A DNA stretch of 42,752 bases from Leadbetterella sp. (GTDB lineage Bacteria; Bacteroidota; Bacteroidia; Cytophagales; Spirosomataceae), in assembly GCA_021740125.1 (NCBI GenBank), contig JAIPAJ010000009.1, positions 1-42,752 of the forward strand, given 5' to 3'. Position numbers and translations under genes: made by a program. Positions 9,368 to 19,524 of the stretch are shown here, in pieces. A model generated the notes under the pieces. It was not told the origin of the DNA. It ran no database searches and worked only from the letters and a program-made list of their open reading frames with translations. The first letter of the stretch is position 1, and each line of letters starts with the position of its first letter.

Positions 9368-10189
9368 TCAATATTGACATGCTCCCTGCCAACATAGACT
9401 CGAATAAAATTCTTTTTCAAGATTGTCAATAGGTCGGTCAAAAATCCCAAAAACAGTAGAGCCGCTACCTGTCATCGAAGCATAGTTTGCTCCTAATTTA
9501 TAGAGTAAATCTTTAACCACTCCAATTTTCGGATGATTCTCTATAATTTTTTTTTCAAAATCATTCTTCAGAACATCTTGCCAATCAGTAATTGGTGAGG
9601 ATATTATTTCCTTTAAACTAACATCTGGCCTACAAGGCTTCACTCCAGCATAAGCCTCGGCGGTGGAAATATGAATTGGGGGATTTACCAATACAATTTG
9701 TTTTCCCTTTAAATCGAGGTCAATTTCTTCAAACTCTGTACCTTTCCCGAAACAAAATTTTGGCTTATTTTCAATAAAAAAAGGGCAATCACTTCCCAAT
9801 TGTTCGGCAAACTTTTCTAGTTGATTAATAGTCAAATTTAATTCAAATAGCTCATTCAGCATTTTCAAAGCAAAAGCTCCATCAGCCGAGCCTCCACCTA
9901 TACCCGCACCCATCGGTAAGACTTTGTGTAAATGAATATTTACTGATTTCTCGACAATAAATCCTTCGTTTTGTAAAATCCTAAAGGCTTTCAAAATCAA
10001 ATTATTCTCTTGATTCCCAGGAATTACTAGACCCGAAGAATTATAAGAGAAACTATCAGATTTTACCATTTCAAGAGCGTCGCACCACGTTACAGGATAA
10101 AATACCGACTCAATGTTATGGTATCCATCAGATCTTTTTTCTATAATATTAAGCCCTAGATTTATTTTTGCATTTGGAAAAGATACCAT
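9368..10189 (-). CDS. ispE: 4-diphosphocytidyl-2-C-methyl-D-erythritol kinase
   Basis: AKINLGLNIIEKRSDGYHNIESVF, PMGAGIGGGSADGAF, SMTGSGSTVFGIF (GHMP kinase motifs). Confidence 0.95.
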   Translation of the reverse strand: MVSFPNAKINLGLNIIEKRSDGYHNIESVFYPVTWCDALEMVKSDSFSYNSSGLVIPGNQENNLILKAFRILQNEGFIVEKSVNIHLHKVLPMGAGIGGGSADGAFALKMLNELFELNLTINQLEKFAEQLGSDCPFFIENKPKFCFGKGTEFEEIDLDLKGKQIVLVNPPIHISTAEAYAGVKPCRPDVSLKEIISSPITDWQDVLKNDFEKKIIENHPKIGVVKDLLYKLGANYASMTGSGSTVFGIFDRPIDNLEKEFYSSLCWQGACQY

Positions 10190-10363
10190 AAACTATTTTT
10201 TTACAAATTTAGGAAAAGAGTGATTGGAATCAAAGATATGTGCATATGGCAAAAATATTCAGATCCAATAATAACACAGATTATGGGGGGGAAAAGACTC
10301 GGACTGTTTTTCTTAACTTGGCATTTATATTTAATGCTCTAATTTTCATTTGATTGAAAGTTG

Positions 10364-10392
10364 TTGCAATTCAAAAAATATTATTAATTTTG
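10364..10392 (+). promoter_or_regulatory. Bacteroidetes-type promoter for rpsJ
   Basis: TTG (10364-10366), 18-nt spacer, TAATTTTG (10385-10392) matching the -33 TTG / -7 TAnnTTTG consensus. Confidence 0.7.
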
Positions 10393-10466
10393 CACTCCAA
10401 TTTTTGGCTTGTCGGAGTAAATGGTTCTTTCGGAAGCTTATTTTTCACCAAAAAAATCTGAACCAA

Positions 10467-10772
10467 ATGTCACAAAAGATCAGAATTAAATTAAAGTCTT
10501 TCGACCACATGTTGGTTGACAACTCATCTGAGAAAATCGTTAAAGCAGTAAAATCAACAGGAGCTACAGTTAGCGGACCAATTCCGTTGCCTACGCGTGT
10601 TGAGAAATTCACCGTTTTACGTTCTCCTCACGTTTCAAAAAAATCTAGAGAGCAATTCCAGCTTTGTACTTACAAGAGATTGATAGATATCTACTCTGCA
10701 AGTCCAAAAACTGTAGATGCACTTATGAAATTGGAACTACCTGCAGGTGTTGACGTTGAAATCAAAGTGTAG
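10467..10772 (+). CDS. rpsJ: 30S ribosomal protein S10
   Basis: [25 protein letters not shown]...[31 protein letters not shown] track start at 10350 is too far upstream. Confidence 0.98.
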   Translation: MSQKIRIKLKSFDHMLVDNSSEKIVKAVKSTGATVSGPIPLPTRVEKFTVLRSPHVSKKSREQFQLCTYKRLIDIYSASPKTVDALMKLELPAGVDVEIKV

Positions 10773-10794
10773 TTTTCGTAAGAATCGACATTTT

Positions 10795-10836
10795 AAAACC
10801 TTCTTTTTCTAACGAGAAAGAAGGTTTTGTTTTTTA
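10795..10836 (+). terminator. Rho-independent terminator of rpsJ
   Basis: AAAACCTTCTTTTTCT-aacg-AGAAAGAAGGTTTT then T-rich tract. Confidence 0.9.
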
Positions 10837-10921
10837 TAGCCTCCAAATTTCGATTTGTTTTTTATAGAAATAGAATCAGAATAAAGTATTTTGCTATTTT
10901 TGTTAAAACAATAACATTTCA

Positions 10922-11566
10922 ATGTGGGTATTAGCCGAGCAAAACTCTATCGCCAATAATTTCCTGAGCGAATTGCGTGACAAAGACATCCAAAAAGACA
11001 CTATGAGATTTCGAAGAAATCTGGAGCGAATTGGAGAAATATTTGCTTATGAAATTTCAAAGTCGCTTTATTCTGTGATCTCAAAAACCGAAACTTCATT
11101 AGGAACAAAAGAAAGCCAAACGCTGAGTGAGTATCCAATAATTGCTACAGTGTTGCGTGCAGCAATGCCGTTACATCAAGGACTATTAAACTTTTTTGAT
11201 AAATCTGACAGTGCTTTTATAGGTGCGTACCGTGGTGTTCATGACAAAAAAGATCATTTCGAGATTGAAATGGACTACATCAGCAGCCCAAGTTTGCAAG
11301 GCAAAACACTCATCATTTGTGATCCCATGTTAGCTACGGGCAAATCGCTTGAAAAAGCTTATCATGCTTTACTTAGATTCGGAATTCCTGCCAAAACTCA
11401 CATAGTTTCTGTAGTTGCTAGCGATAGAGGCGTAAGATATATCAATGCTCGGATGCCTGAATGCAAACTTTGGATTGGTGACATCGACCCAGAACTCAAT
11501 ACAAAATCTTATATCGTACCAGGACTAGGCGATGCTGGCGACCTTGCTTTTGGCGTGAAAATATAA
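10922..11566 (+). CDS. upp: Uracil phosphoribosyltransferase
   Basis: VLRAAMPLHQGLLNFFDKSDSAFIGAYR; CDPMLATGKSLEKA; PGLGDAGDLAFG. Confidence 0.93.
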   Translation: MWVLAEQNSIANNFLSELRDKDIQKDTMRFRRNLERIGEIFAYEISKSLYSVISKTETSLGTKESQTLSEYPIIATVLRAAMPLHQGLLNFFDKSDSAFIGAYRGVHDKKDHFEIEMDYISSPSLQGKTLIICDPMLATGKSLEKAYHALLRFGIPAKTHIVSVVASDRGVRYINARMPECKLWIGDIDPELNTKSYIVPGLGDAGDLAFGVKI

Positions 11567-11593
11567 ACTACCCTAAAAATATAAAACCCTATA

Positions 11594-12847
11594 ATGAAAA
11601 ACGAAAAATCAGACCTACAGCATTTGTTCAGTATGCCTGTAATTGTAGCAGCACTAGGCTATTTTGTTGATATTTATGACTTACAACTTTTTGGAATTGT
11701 GAGAATTCCAAGCCTTGAAAGTCTAGGACTAAACAAGCAAGAAGTGGATACCATCGGAACTGGTATTATCAATATTCAGATGATTGGTCTACTCATCGGT
11801 GGCATCCTTTGGGGAACTTTAGGAGATAAAAAAGGTAGACTTTCGGTACTATTTGGCTCTATCATCACCTATTCACTGGCCAATATTTTTTGTGGATTCA
11901 TACCCCAAATGGATTTTGTAGATAAAGTAGAAGCATACAAATGGCTTAGATTTTTAGCTGGAATTGGACTTGCTGGTGAACTTGGAGCAGGAATTACACT
12001 GGTTTCAGAAGCTTTACCGAGGCATTTAAGAGCCAAAGGAACTTCATTGGTTGCAGGCGTTGGACTATTAGGAGCTGTTGTTGCCACATTTACTGTAAAA
12101 TTATCAGGTGACTGGACCATTGCTTACTTCATCGGTGGTGGCATGGGGTTCTTACTTTTGTTGCTAAGAGTTGGTGTTTTGGAGTCGGGGATGTACAAAA
12201 ACTTAACTGATAAAGCCCATGTTTCAAAAGGAAATTTCTTTGCCTTTTTTACCGATTGGAATAGATTCACTAAATATTTGAGATGTATAGGAATTGGTTT
12301 GCCCACATGGTTTTGTATAGGTATTTTGGTATATCTCAGCAATCAATTTGGTGAGACCTTCGGTTTTAACGAAAAAGTTGAACCAGGCCTAGCCATTATG
12401 TGGGCATATGTGGGTATATCGGCAGGAGATTTCCTAAGTGGTTTTCTAAGTCATTGGTTAGCATCTCGCAAAAAATCGATTGCTTTTATGATGGGAATGT
12501 CACTTTTAGGAGTGCTATTTTATTTATTTGGTGGTATGCAAACTGCTTTTACACTGTATGCAACCTGTGTTTGGTTAGGCTTCTGGACGGGCTACTGGGC
12601 AATGTTTGTAACTGTTGGAGCTGAACAATTTGGCACGAATTTGAGAGCAACTGCAGCTACTACGGTACCCAACATGGTTAGAGGCTCAGTAGCAGGCATG
12701 ACTACCTTATTTGGCTTTTGGAAACCTAATTTCGGTGTAATTTGGGCTGCTGCATTGGTGGGTTTAATAATTTATATAATAGGTTTCTATTCTACGCTAA
12801 GTATAGCAGAAACCCACGATAAAGACCTCGATTATTTAGAAGTTTAG
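11594..12847 (+). CDS. MFS transporter
   Basis: Multiple TM segments; GGILWGTLGDKKGRLSVLFGS (MFS A-motif); GLAGELGAGITLVSE. Confidence 0.9.
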   Translation: MKNEKSDLQHLFSMPVIVAALGYFVDIYDLQLFGIVRIPSLESLGLNKQEVDTIGTGIINIQMIGLLIGGILWGTLGDKKGRLSVLFGSIITYSLANIFCGFIPQMDFVDKVEAYKWLRFLAGIGLAGELGAGITLVSEALPRHLRAKGTSLVAGVGLLGAVVATFTVKLSGDWTIAYFIGGGMGFLLLLLRVGVLESGMYKNLTDKAHVSKGNFFAFFTDWNRFTKYLRCIGIGLPTWFCIGILVYLSNQFGETFGFNEKVEPGLAIMWAYVGISAGDFLSGFLSHWLASRKKSIAFMMGMSLLGVLFYLFGGMQTAFTLYATCVWLGFWTGYWAMFVTVGAEQFGTNLRATAATTVPNMVRGSVAGMTTLFGFWKPNFGVIWAAALVGLIIYIIGFYSTLSIAETHDKDLDYLEV

Positions 12848-14115
12848 GCAATAACGTTGGTTTTCACATCAAAAACCTCTTTGGATCTAAAATAATACAC
12901 TGAAACCAATGTTGAGACGATGAAATAAGTCAAAAATATTGGTTTTAATATCGCAAATTGTTCAAATAGCGGATTCCACCAGTCCGCAAAAGCAATTATA
13001 CCGATTCCATAAAGATTCTTTACCAACTCAAAAAACAGAAATCCAGGATTTTTATCCATAAACTCTGTGTAGGCGTAAATATTGAGAAAAATGATCAGCC
13101 CATAAAGCAGCAATTGCGTTAGAGAAAGATTTCCAAAATAATAAAACATAATAGACAAAAAGCCAAGGGTTATAAAAAACTGAACCCAAATCCAAGTTCT
13201 TGCTCCAACCGAAAATTCAGTTGCATACTTTTGAAAATTATACGGATTTGTAATTTTATCAACAGGATATTTTTCCTCGAAACCATCTGGACGCCAGCCG
13301 GTTGGCATAAACCAAATTCTGAATTTATCTTTCCAAGAATCGGCCCTCCAGGCATCTAAGATCAATAACCATAGATGCTTAAAGTTAATTTTTATTGGGT
13401 TCCAAGTGGCCATTGGCCTTGTTATGCCATAAACTGGTTTTAAATTGGGTAATTCTTCTTGAAAAGTACCAAAAAGTTTATCCCAAATAATAAATATCTG
13501 TCCATGGTTTTTGTCCAAATATTCGGGATTCAAAGCATGATGAACCCTGTGATGGGAAGGCGTTACGATGATTTTTTCAAGAAAACCCATTCTGTCAATA
13601 TAGACCGTGTGATACCAAAACTGTGCAAATAGCTGTATAGGAGCCACAATGCCAATTACCTCAGGTTTAACCCCAAAAATGGCGGCTGGAATCAAGAAAA
13701 AAGTAAAAATATTCACAAAGGTAGAAATACTCTGACGCAATGCACACGCCAAATTAAACTCCTCGCTGCTATGGTGAATGGCGTGTTTGTTCCATAAGAA
13801 ATTAACTTCATGAGCTAAGCGATGTACCCAATAACCAGAAAAATCCAAAGCAATAAAGGCAATAATATAAACCCAAATCGTAGATTTAATCTCGAAAAGT
13901 GCCACATGATCATAAAACCATTTGTATGAAATGATGGTAATACTTAATCCCAAAACGTCTTTTAGAGTATTGGTATATCCTGAACTGAGACTTGAAATGG
14001 TGTCCATAGTCCGGAATTCGTGCTTAAACCTCAAATATCCATAAAGTTTTTCGGCCATTACCAAAAACAAAAAAATCGGAGAGGCTATAAGAAGAATCTT
14101 TGCGTAAGTTTCCAT
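12844..14115 (-). CDS. Sterol desaturase/fatty-acid hydroxylase family membrane protein
   Basis: HRLAHE, HAIHHSSEE, HHRVHHA histidine clusters in a polytopic membrane protein. Confidence 0.92.
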   Translation of the reverse strand: METYAKILLIASPIFLFLVMAEKLYGYLRFKHEFRTMDTISSLSSGYTNTLKDVLGLSITIISYKWFYDHVALFEIKSTIWVYIIAFIALDFSGYWVHRLAHEVNFLWNKHAIHHSSEEFNLACALRQSISTFVNIFTFFLIPAAIFGVKPEVIGIVAPIQLFAQFWYHTVYIDRMGFLEKIIVTPSHHRVHHALNPEYLDKNHGQIFIIWDKLFGTFQEELPNLKPVYGITRPMATWNPIKINFKHLWLLILDAWRADSWKDKFRIWFMPTGWRPDGFEEKYPVDKITNPYNFQKYATEFSVGARTWIWVQFFITLGFLSIMFYYFGNLSLTQLLLYGLIIFLNIYAYTEFMDKNPGFLFFELVKNLYGIGIIAFADWWNPLFEQFAILKPIFLTYFIVSTLVSVYYFRSKEVFDVKTNVIA

Positions 14116-14191
14116 TGGTATGCAAGCATAATATTATTTAGCAAATATAAGAATAATTGTATTCTATAAATAATCCAAGAAAGAATTATGC

Positions 14192-14647
14192 TTATTTCAG
14201 TAGCTTTTCGAAGCAAATACTATTTTCAACACCGATATATTGGCCAAAATTTTCAGTAATTTTGTATCCATTTTTATGATAAAGGGCGATAGCTTCAACT
14301 TGTCGTTTTCCTGTCTCGAGAATTAATTTTTCAACACTTAATTCTTTAGCCCAAAACTCCAATTCCTTTAGGAGCAATGAACCAATTCCTTTTCCACGCA
14401 TTTGATCAGAAACAAACATCCTTTTGATTTCCCAAGTTGCAGAGGTTTCCACTTGTTTTATTGCCCCACAAGCATAAGCCGAATCATTCTCATAAAATAC
14501 CACTACATGATTTATCTTGTCTATTTTATTAAATTGATTATAAAAAGCATGTTCTTCTCCATCAGTAACAGCCAAAAAAGCATCTAATCGTTTTACCAAT
14601 CCTATAAAATCTGGATTTGAAGAATTTGTACGTGTTATTTTGAACAT
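14192..14647 (-). CDS. GNAT family N-acetyltransferase
   Basis: EIKRMFVSDQMRGKGIGSLLLKELEFWA acetyl-CoA motif. Confidence 0.9.
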   Translation of the reverse strand: MFKITRTNSSNPDFIGLVKRLDAFLAVTDGEEHAFYNQFNKIDKINHVVVFYENDSAYACGAIKQVETSATWEIKRMFVSDQMRGKGIGSLLLKELEFWAKELSVEKLILETGKRQVEAIALYHKNGYKITENFGQYIGVENSICFEKLLK

Positions 14648-14753
14648 GACAGTGTGATTAATTCTGTAAAATTGTCATCAAAATTATTCAAAACAACAAG
14701 TTCTAGAAAATGAAAAACCCAAATTTTTATGTCGATTTGAAAAAAACAATCAA

Positions 14754-15512
14754 CTAGAAACCTATCGCATTACCGCCATCAACTCTTAATGAAACACCTG
14801 TGATATATGAAGCTGCCTCAGAAGCCAAAAATACTGCAGCGTGGCCAATATCCGCGGGTTTCCCAAATTTCGCCATTGGTGTACGCCCCAAGGCTTTGTT
14901 CATACGGTCTGGATCAGAGTTCATGGCGGTTTGCATCATGGCGGTTTCAATGAAGCCCGGAGCTATAGCATTTACCCTCACGTTAAACTTCGACCAATCA
15001 GAAGCCAAGGCTTTTGTAAGTCCTTCAATGCCACTTTTTGAGGCCGTGTAGGCTGGTACTCTATCTATTCCATAATATCCCGCCATGGAGGAAATCATAA
15101 TTATCGATCCGGTTTTGCGTTCTATCATTTTCTTGGCAACCTCTCTACTTAAAGCAAAAACAGATGTTAAATTGGTTTGAATAATATTATTAAATTCCGC
15201 ATCGGTAACATCAACTGCAGGTTTTTTCATATTTATACCTGCATTGTTAACCAAAACATCTATTTCACCATATTTCAGCGTAATGCTTTCGACCAATTCT
15301 GTAGTTTTGTTGAGATCCGTTACGTCGTTTACTTCGTAAAATACATTTTCTCCAATCGTCTTTACGGCATCTTGTAGCATGTTTTCTCTACGGCCCGTAA
15401 TGATTACTTTGGCACCTGCGTCTTTTAAACAACGGGTTATTTCAAAACCAATACCAGAGCCCCCACCCGTTACCAAGGCAATTTTATTTTCTAATGAAAA
15501 AGGATTTATCAT
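14754..15512 (-). CDS. SDR family oxidoreductase
   Basis: ALVTGGGSGIG, NNAG, SS...YxASKSG, GVSLRVDGG. Confidence 0.95.
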   Translation of the reverse strand: MINPFSLENKIALVTGGGSGIGFEITRCLKDAGAKVIITGRRENMLQDAVKTIGENVFYEVNDVTDLNKTTELVESITLKYGEIDVLVNNAGINMKKPAVDVTDAEFNNIIQTNLTSVFALSREVAKKMIERKTGSIIMISSMAGYYGIDRVPAYTASKSGIEGLTKALASDWSKFNVRVNAIAPGFIETAMMQTAMNSDPDRMNKALGRTPMAKFGKPADIGHAAVFLASEAASYITGVSLRVDGGNAIGF

Positions 15513-17548
15513 TTTTGTTTATTTGCTAATTCTAAAGCACTTGTTGTAATATAATATTTCAAAAGCATATTGGGTACTTCCCAATCAGGCAAGTTATTTA
15601 CTTTGTAAAATTTCAAATATCGCTCCATAACTTCTCCAAAATGAGCCTCGTGTCCCGTTCTGTATTTTGCAGGAATATCAACGACGTAATCATTCCCTGT
15701 TTTAACTAAACTAATACCTGGGTATTTTGTCTTCAATTTTTCAAATTCTGTATTCAAATCTATCTCAGAAATCTTGGAGTTTTTGATATACAAAGTCGGG
15801 GTATATTTCTCTTCTTCTCCTTGTTTGATTTCAATATTTCCAAGTGAACCTTTCACGACAGAATAGTGTGTATCGCCACCTTTGTCAGTGCTATAATTCC
15901 AAAGTACTTTTACTTTAGAATGGACATTTTTTACTTTGAAATCTATTTCGCCGTTGGCAAATACATTCAGTGTATTGGCATCTTTTAAGTCTTTTTTTAA
16001 GAAGTCGGGGAAAGTTTTAGCCCCAGTTATTTTTCCAAATTCTTCCAAAGTCATTTCTGTCGGCCAACGTTTAGCAGCCAAAATTTTGGCATCTTTTACT
16101 TCCAATGGCGTTTCTGGAAATGCAGCCCAAAGGGCCAAATCTACCAAATGAGTTGTCACATCTACGATGCCCTCACCCTGTTGTTTAGTATCCATAAACC
16201 ATTGTGGGCGTATGAGAGGGCTACCCGAAACATACTTGAAGAAATGGTGAACACTTTCTTTGATAATTGATGGGTCTTCTGGAGTTCCAGGCAATAAATC
16301 TCCAAAAATACCTTTCATCATAGAAAGTTCTCTTTGCAAAGTAGTGGTAATTTCAGACCGCTCAGTCATGATATCGTACAACAGAATGTTCTTTTCTTTG
16401 GCTACTTTGAAGGCAGTTTTGAGTTTTTCGTACCCTTCTGTGTTTATACACATCGGTTTGTCAGCCAAAACATTCATTCCAGCTTCTACTGATTTTAAAA
16501 TGGCATCTGTTTTGGTGGCATTGTTTCCTGCCATCACTACAATATCTCCTTTCTTCTCCGAAATCATTTTCTCGAAATAATCAGAACCCGTGTAGGTATT
16601 AGTCTTCCAAGAAGTTGGAGCATCAATGCGGCTATTATAAGAGTTAATCCTTTGCAAATGTTGGTTCAAATCCTCTCCGGCAGGTGCATAAATTTGCACC
16701 TCGGAATTAAGGCCAGCCAACATAGTTTTCTGTACCAAAGCGGCATGAAAATGTCCAGGATCCAAAGTAATTATTCTCGCAGGTGCTTTCTCAAATTTGG
16801 CGTTTTTAGAATAATCAAGCATTTTGTTTTTACCGATGGCATAAGTTATTCCTCCAAAAATATGTTGCATAAAAAGCGGATCTTCAAAGTCCTTTTCGCT
16901 ATGTCCACCAGCGGTGTAAAATGAGCGACCCCCTTCAAAATCATGATACCAGGCATTGGGATAGTTTTGTGTATGAACATTTGACTTGAAAGTTGTAGAA
17001 TCTAAAACCATCAAAACATTCAATTTGTTGGTCATAGGAGTAAAGAAATACCATTCGTCAGTTCTTTTCCATTCATTAGGAAGCATTTTGGTGGAAGGAT
17101 GCTTTTTATCAGTCACTTTGACTGTTCCGTCTTGGTAGGGTGGGTGCACTTTGAAAGTCGCCCCAAGCATCTGATTGAACCATTTCCAATTTCGCTCTAC
17201 ACCCGACGACGAATGAATACCAACAAATCCACCTCCTGCTCGTATATAACGCTGTAAAGCGGCCTCTTGGTCAGCATCAAAAATATCCTGATTGGCACTT
17301 AGAAATACCAAAGAACTATATTTTTTGAGGTTTTCATCCTTAAACAAACTGGCATCTTCAGAAATATCCGCATTTATGCCTTTTTGTTCGCAATATTCTT
17401 TGACTTTTTTAGCTCCAAATTCTATGGAAGCATGTCTGTATGCCCAAGAAGCGTTTTTTGAAAATATGAGTATTCGTTTTTCAGTACGAGTTTTTTGTGC
17501 AAATGATATTTGAACACACAATAAAGCAATAAGAAATATTCGAAACAT
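15509..17548 (-). CDS. ThuA-like domain fused to Gfo/Idh/MocA-family putative oxidoreductase, secreted
   Basis: N-term RILIFSKNASWAYRHASIEFG...GGGFVGIHSSSG...WYHDFEGGRSFYTAGGHSEKDFEDP (ThuA-like); C-term DKPMCIN...MTERSEITT...GEGIVDVTTHLVDLALW (oxidoreductase). Confidence 0.85.
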   Translation of the reverse strand: MFRIFLIALLCVQISFAQKTRTEKRILIFSKNASWAYRHASIEFGAKKVKEYCEQKGINADISEDASLFKDENLKKYSSLVFLSANQDIFDADQEAALQRYIRAGGGFVGIHSSSGVERNWKWFNQMLGATFKVHPPYQDGTVKVTDKKHPSTKMLPNEWKRTDEWYFFTPMTNKLNVLMVLDSTTFKSNVHTQNYPNAWYHDFEGGRSFYTAGGHSEKDFEDPLFMQHIFGGITYAIGKNKMLDYSKNAKFEKAPARIITLDPGHFHAALVQKTMLAGLNSEVQIYAPAGEDLNQHLQRINSYNSRIDAPTSWKTNTYTGSDYFEKMISEKKGDIVVMAGNNATKTDAILKSVEAGMNVLADKPMCINTEGYEKLKTAFKVAKEKNILLYDIMTERSEITTTLQRELSMMKGIFGDLLPGTPEDPSIIKESVHHFFKYVSGSPLIRPQWFMDTKQQGEGIVDVTTHLVDLALWAAFPETPLEVKDAKILAAKRWPTEMTLEEFGKITGAKTFPDFLKKDLKDANTLNVFANGEIDFKVKNVHSKVKVLWNYSTDKGGDTHYSVVKGSLGNIEIKQGEEEKYTPTLYIKNSKISEIDLNTEFEKLKTKYPGISLVKTGNDYVVDIPAKYRTGHEAHFGEVMERYLKFYKVNNLPDWEVPNMLLKYYITTSALELANKQK

Positions 17549-17673
17549 TTTTATTAAGGTTGTTAATACAAACCTATAAAATTTTCGAATGTCTTTTTAG
17601 GTATTTTATTCGAATTGTAATATTATTTTGACGATTTTTAAAAAAAAGAAGAAAAATATCACACAATTGGGGA

Positions 17674-18660
17674 TTAATCTTCTAATATATTCCCCAAAAA
17701 AGTAAATTTTAAAAATAGAGAAATCAAAAAGAAGAGAATGGACCAGTTGAGATATATGTAATAATAATCAGATACATCTTTGATTCCCTGGTCCTTAAAT
17801 ATTGTTTTTTCAAGTAGATTTATACGGTTAAATATTTTTGATAAGGCATCATTGTCTGTTGCTCTAAAAAATTGTCCATCTGCTTTTTCTGCTAACATTT
17901 TTAAAGTTTTCTCATCAATTACTTCCTCTCCTGAGTTTTTTCCAATAGCTATTGTATAAACTCTTATTCCAAAGGTTTTGGCCAATTCTATGGCTATTTC
18001 TGGAGCTATTGCACCCGTCGTATTGTCTCCGTCGCTTATAATAATCGCTATTTTTGATTTACTTGGCACATCACGGAGCTTGTTTATACACGACGACAAT
18101 GCCATACCTATGGCTGTCCCTGAAGTTTTTATAAGGCTGGTATTTAGGCTGTTTAGATATTCTTTTAATAACTCATAATCGGTAGTAAGTGGACTTAAGG
18201 TGGTGGTTTCACCAGCAAATGCTACTAAGGCAATCCTGTCATTTGCTCTGCCTTCTACAAATTCCTTACCTATGTTTTTTGCCGCTTCTAGTCTGTTGGG
18301 TTGTAAATCTTTGGCCAACATCGAATCTGAAATATCAATAGCCAAAGCTATGTCTATACCCTCCGCATACTTTTCTTTGTTTTGATTAACTAGCTGCGGC
18401 CTAGCCAAAGCGAGCACAAAACAAACAATTCCTAAAATATAAAAGAAAGGCACCAAAAATCTTAACCAAACGAATAAGGAAGCTTGAAATGAAAGATTAC
18501 TGATGGAAAGAACAAGACTTTGTTTTTTCTGAGATTTGAACACCCATTTTAGAAAAAATAAAACGGGAATAAGTAAAAATAGCCAGAAAAAATAAGGATT
18601 TGCCCACTCAAATTTTCTTAGAGCAGTTACAGAAAACCAATTAAATGAATACCATATCAT
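17674..18660 (-). CDS. VWA domain protein, BatA-like (aerotolerance family)
   Basis: YAEGIDIALAIDISDSMLAKDLQPNRLEAAK (DxSxS MIDAS), flanking TM segments. Confidence 0.88.
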   Translation of the reverse strand: MIWYSFNWFSVTALRKFEWANPYFFWLFLLIPVLFFLKWVFKSQKKQSLVLSISNLSFQASLFVWLRFLVPFFYILGIVCFVLALARPQLVNQNKEKYAEGIDIALAIDISDSMLAKDLQPNRLEAAKNIGKEFVEGRANDRIALVAFAGETTTLSPLTTDYELLKEYLNSLNTSLIKTSGTAIGMALSSCINKLRDVPSKSKIAIIISDGDNTTGAIAPEIAIELAKTFGIRVYTIAIGKNSGEEVIDEKTLKMLAEKADGQFFRATDNDALSKIFNRINLLEKTIFKDQGIKDVSDYYYIYLNWSILFFLISLFLKFTFLGNILED

Positions 18661-19493
18661 TGGCTATTGTTTTGATAAAAATCAACAGCTTTTCTTACAC
18701 TTCCGTGTATTTGCAACAATTCTTGAGCAAGAGCATATTCTACTTCAATCTCATTCATGATCATTTTTATGCCCCTTTCAATCAATTTTTCATTGCTAAG
18801 TTGCATATCCACCATTTTGTTCCCACGCACTCTTCCGAGTTTTATCATAATCGAAGTAGAAATCATGTTTAACACCAGCTTTTGAGCAGTTCCAGATTTC
18901 ATCCTTGTAGAACCAGTTACATATTCTGGCCCAACAACTACTTCTACTGGAAATTGTGCTTGTGCCGCAACAGCACTGTTGGCGTTACAAACCACACAAC
19001 CTGTCAAAAGGCCATTTATGTTGGCCGATTTTAATCCTCCTACCACATAAGGCGTTCTTCCTGAGGCAGCTATACCAATTAGGGTATCATTAGCATTGAC
19101 TTCAAAAACCGACAAATCTTTCCACGCTTGTTCGGCATCGTCTTCGGCATTTTCTACCGCTTTTCTGATGGCCGAATCTCCCCCTGCAATAATTCCAACT
19201 ACTAAACCATGTGGAACCCCATAAGTTGGTGGGCATTCAGACGCATCAACTATGCCCAATCTCCCACTTGTGCCAGCTCCGATGTAGAACAAACGACCAC
19301 CTTTTTGCATTCTTTCGACTGCCTTTTCTACCAAAACCTCTATCTGCGGCAATACCTTTTCTATGGCATAGGGTACTGTTTTATCTTCCTCATTTATCCC
19401 TTTTAGGATTTCCAGAACTGTTTTTTTTTCGAGATTATCGTGGTTTGAGGAAGCCTCTGTGGACAATCCAGCAAGATTTAATTTATCGCTCAT
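18657..19493 (-). CDS. murQ: N-acetylmuramic acid 6-phosphate etherase
   Basis: GGRLFYIGAGTSGRLGIVDASECPPTYG, VVGPEYVTGSTRMKSGTAQKLVLNMIST. Confidence 0.96.
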   Translation of the reverse strand: MSDKLNLAGLSTEASSNHDNLEKKTVLEILKGINEEDKTVPYAIEKVLPQIEVLVEKAVERMQKGGRLFYIGAGTSGRLGIVDASECPPTYGVPHGLVVGIIAGGDSAIRKAVENAEDDAEQAWKDLSVFEVNANDTLIGIAASGRTPYVVGGLKSANINGLLTGCVVCNANSAVAAQAQFPVEVVVGPEYVTGSTRMKSGTAQKLVLNMISTSIMIKLGRVRGNKMVDMQLSNEKLIERGIKMIMNEIEVEYALAQELLQIHGSVRKAVDFYQNNSQ

Positions 19494-19524
19494 AATTTAA
19501 TTTATAGACTATGAAATACAACTT

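Noticed and set aside
10350-10466. N-terminal extension of rpsJ in the ORF track
   Set aside because: S10 homology starts at [12 protein letters not shown] (10467) and the extension overlaps the predicted promoter.
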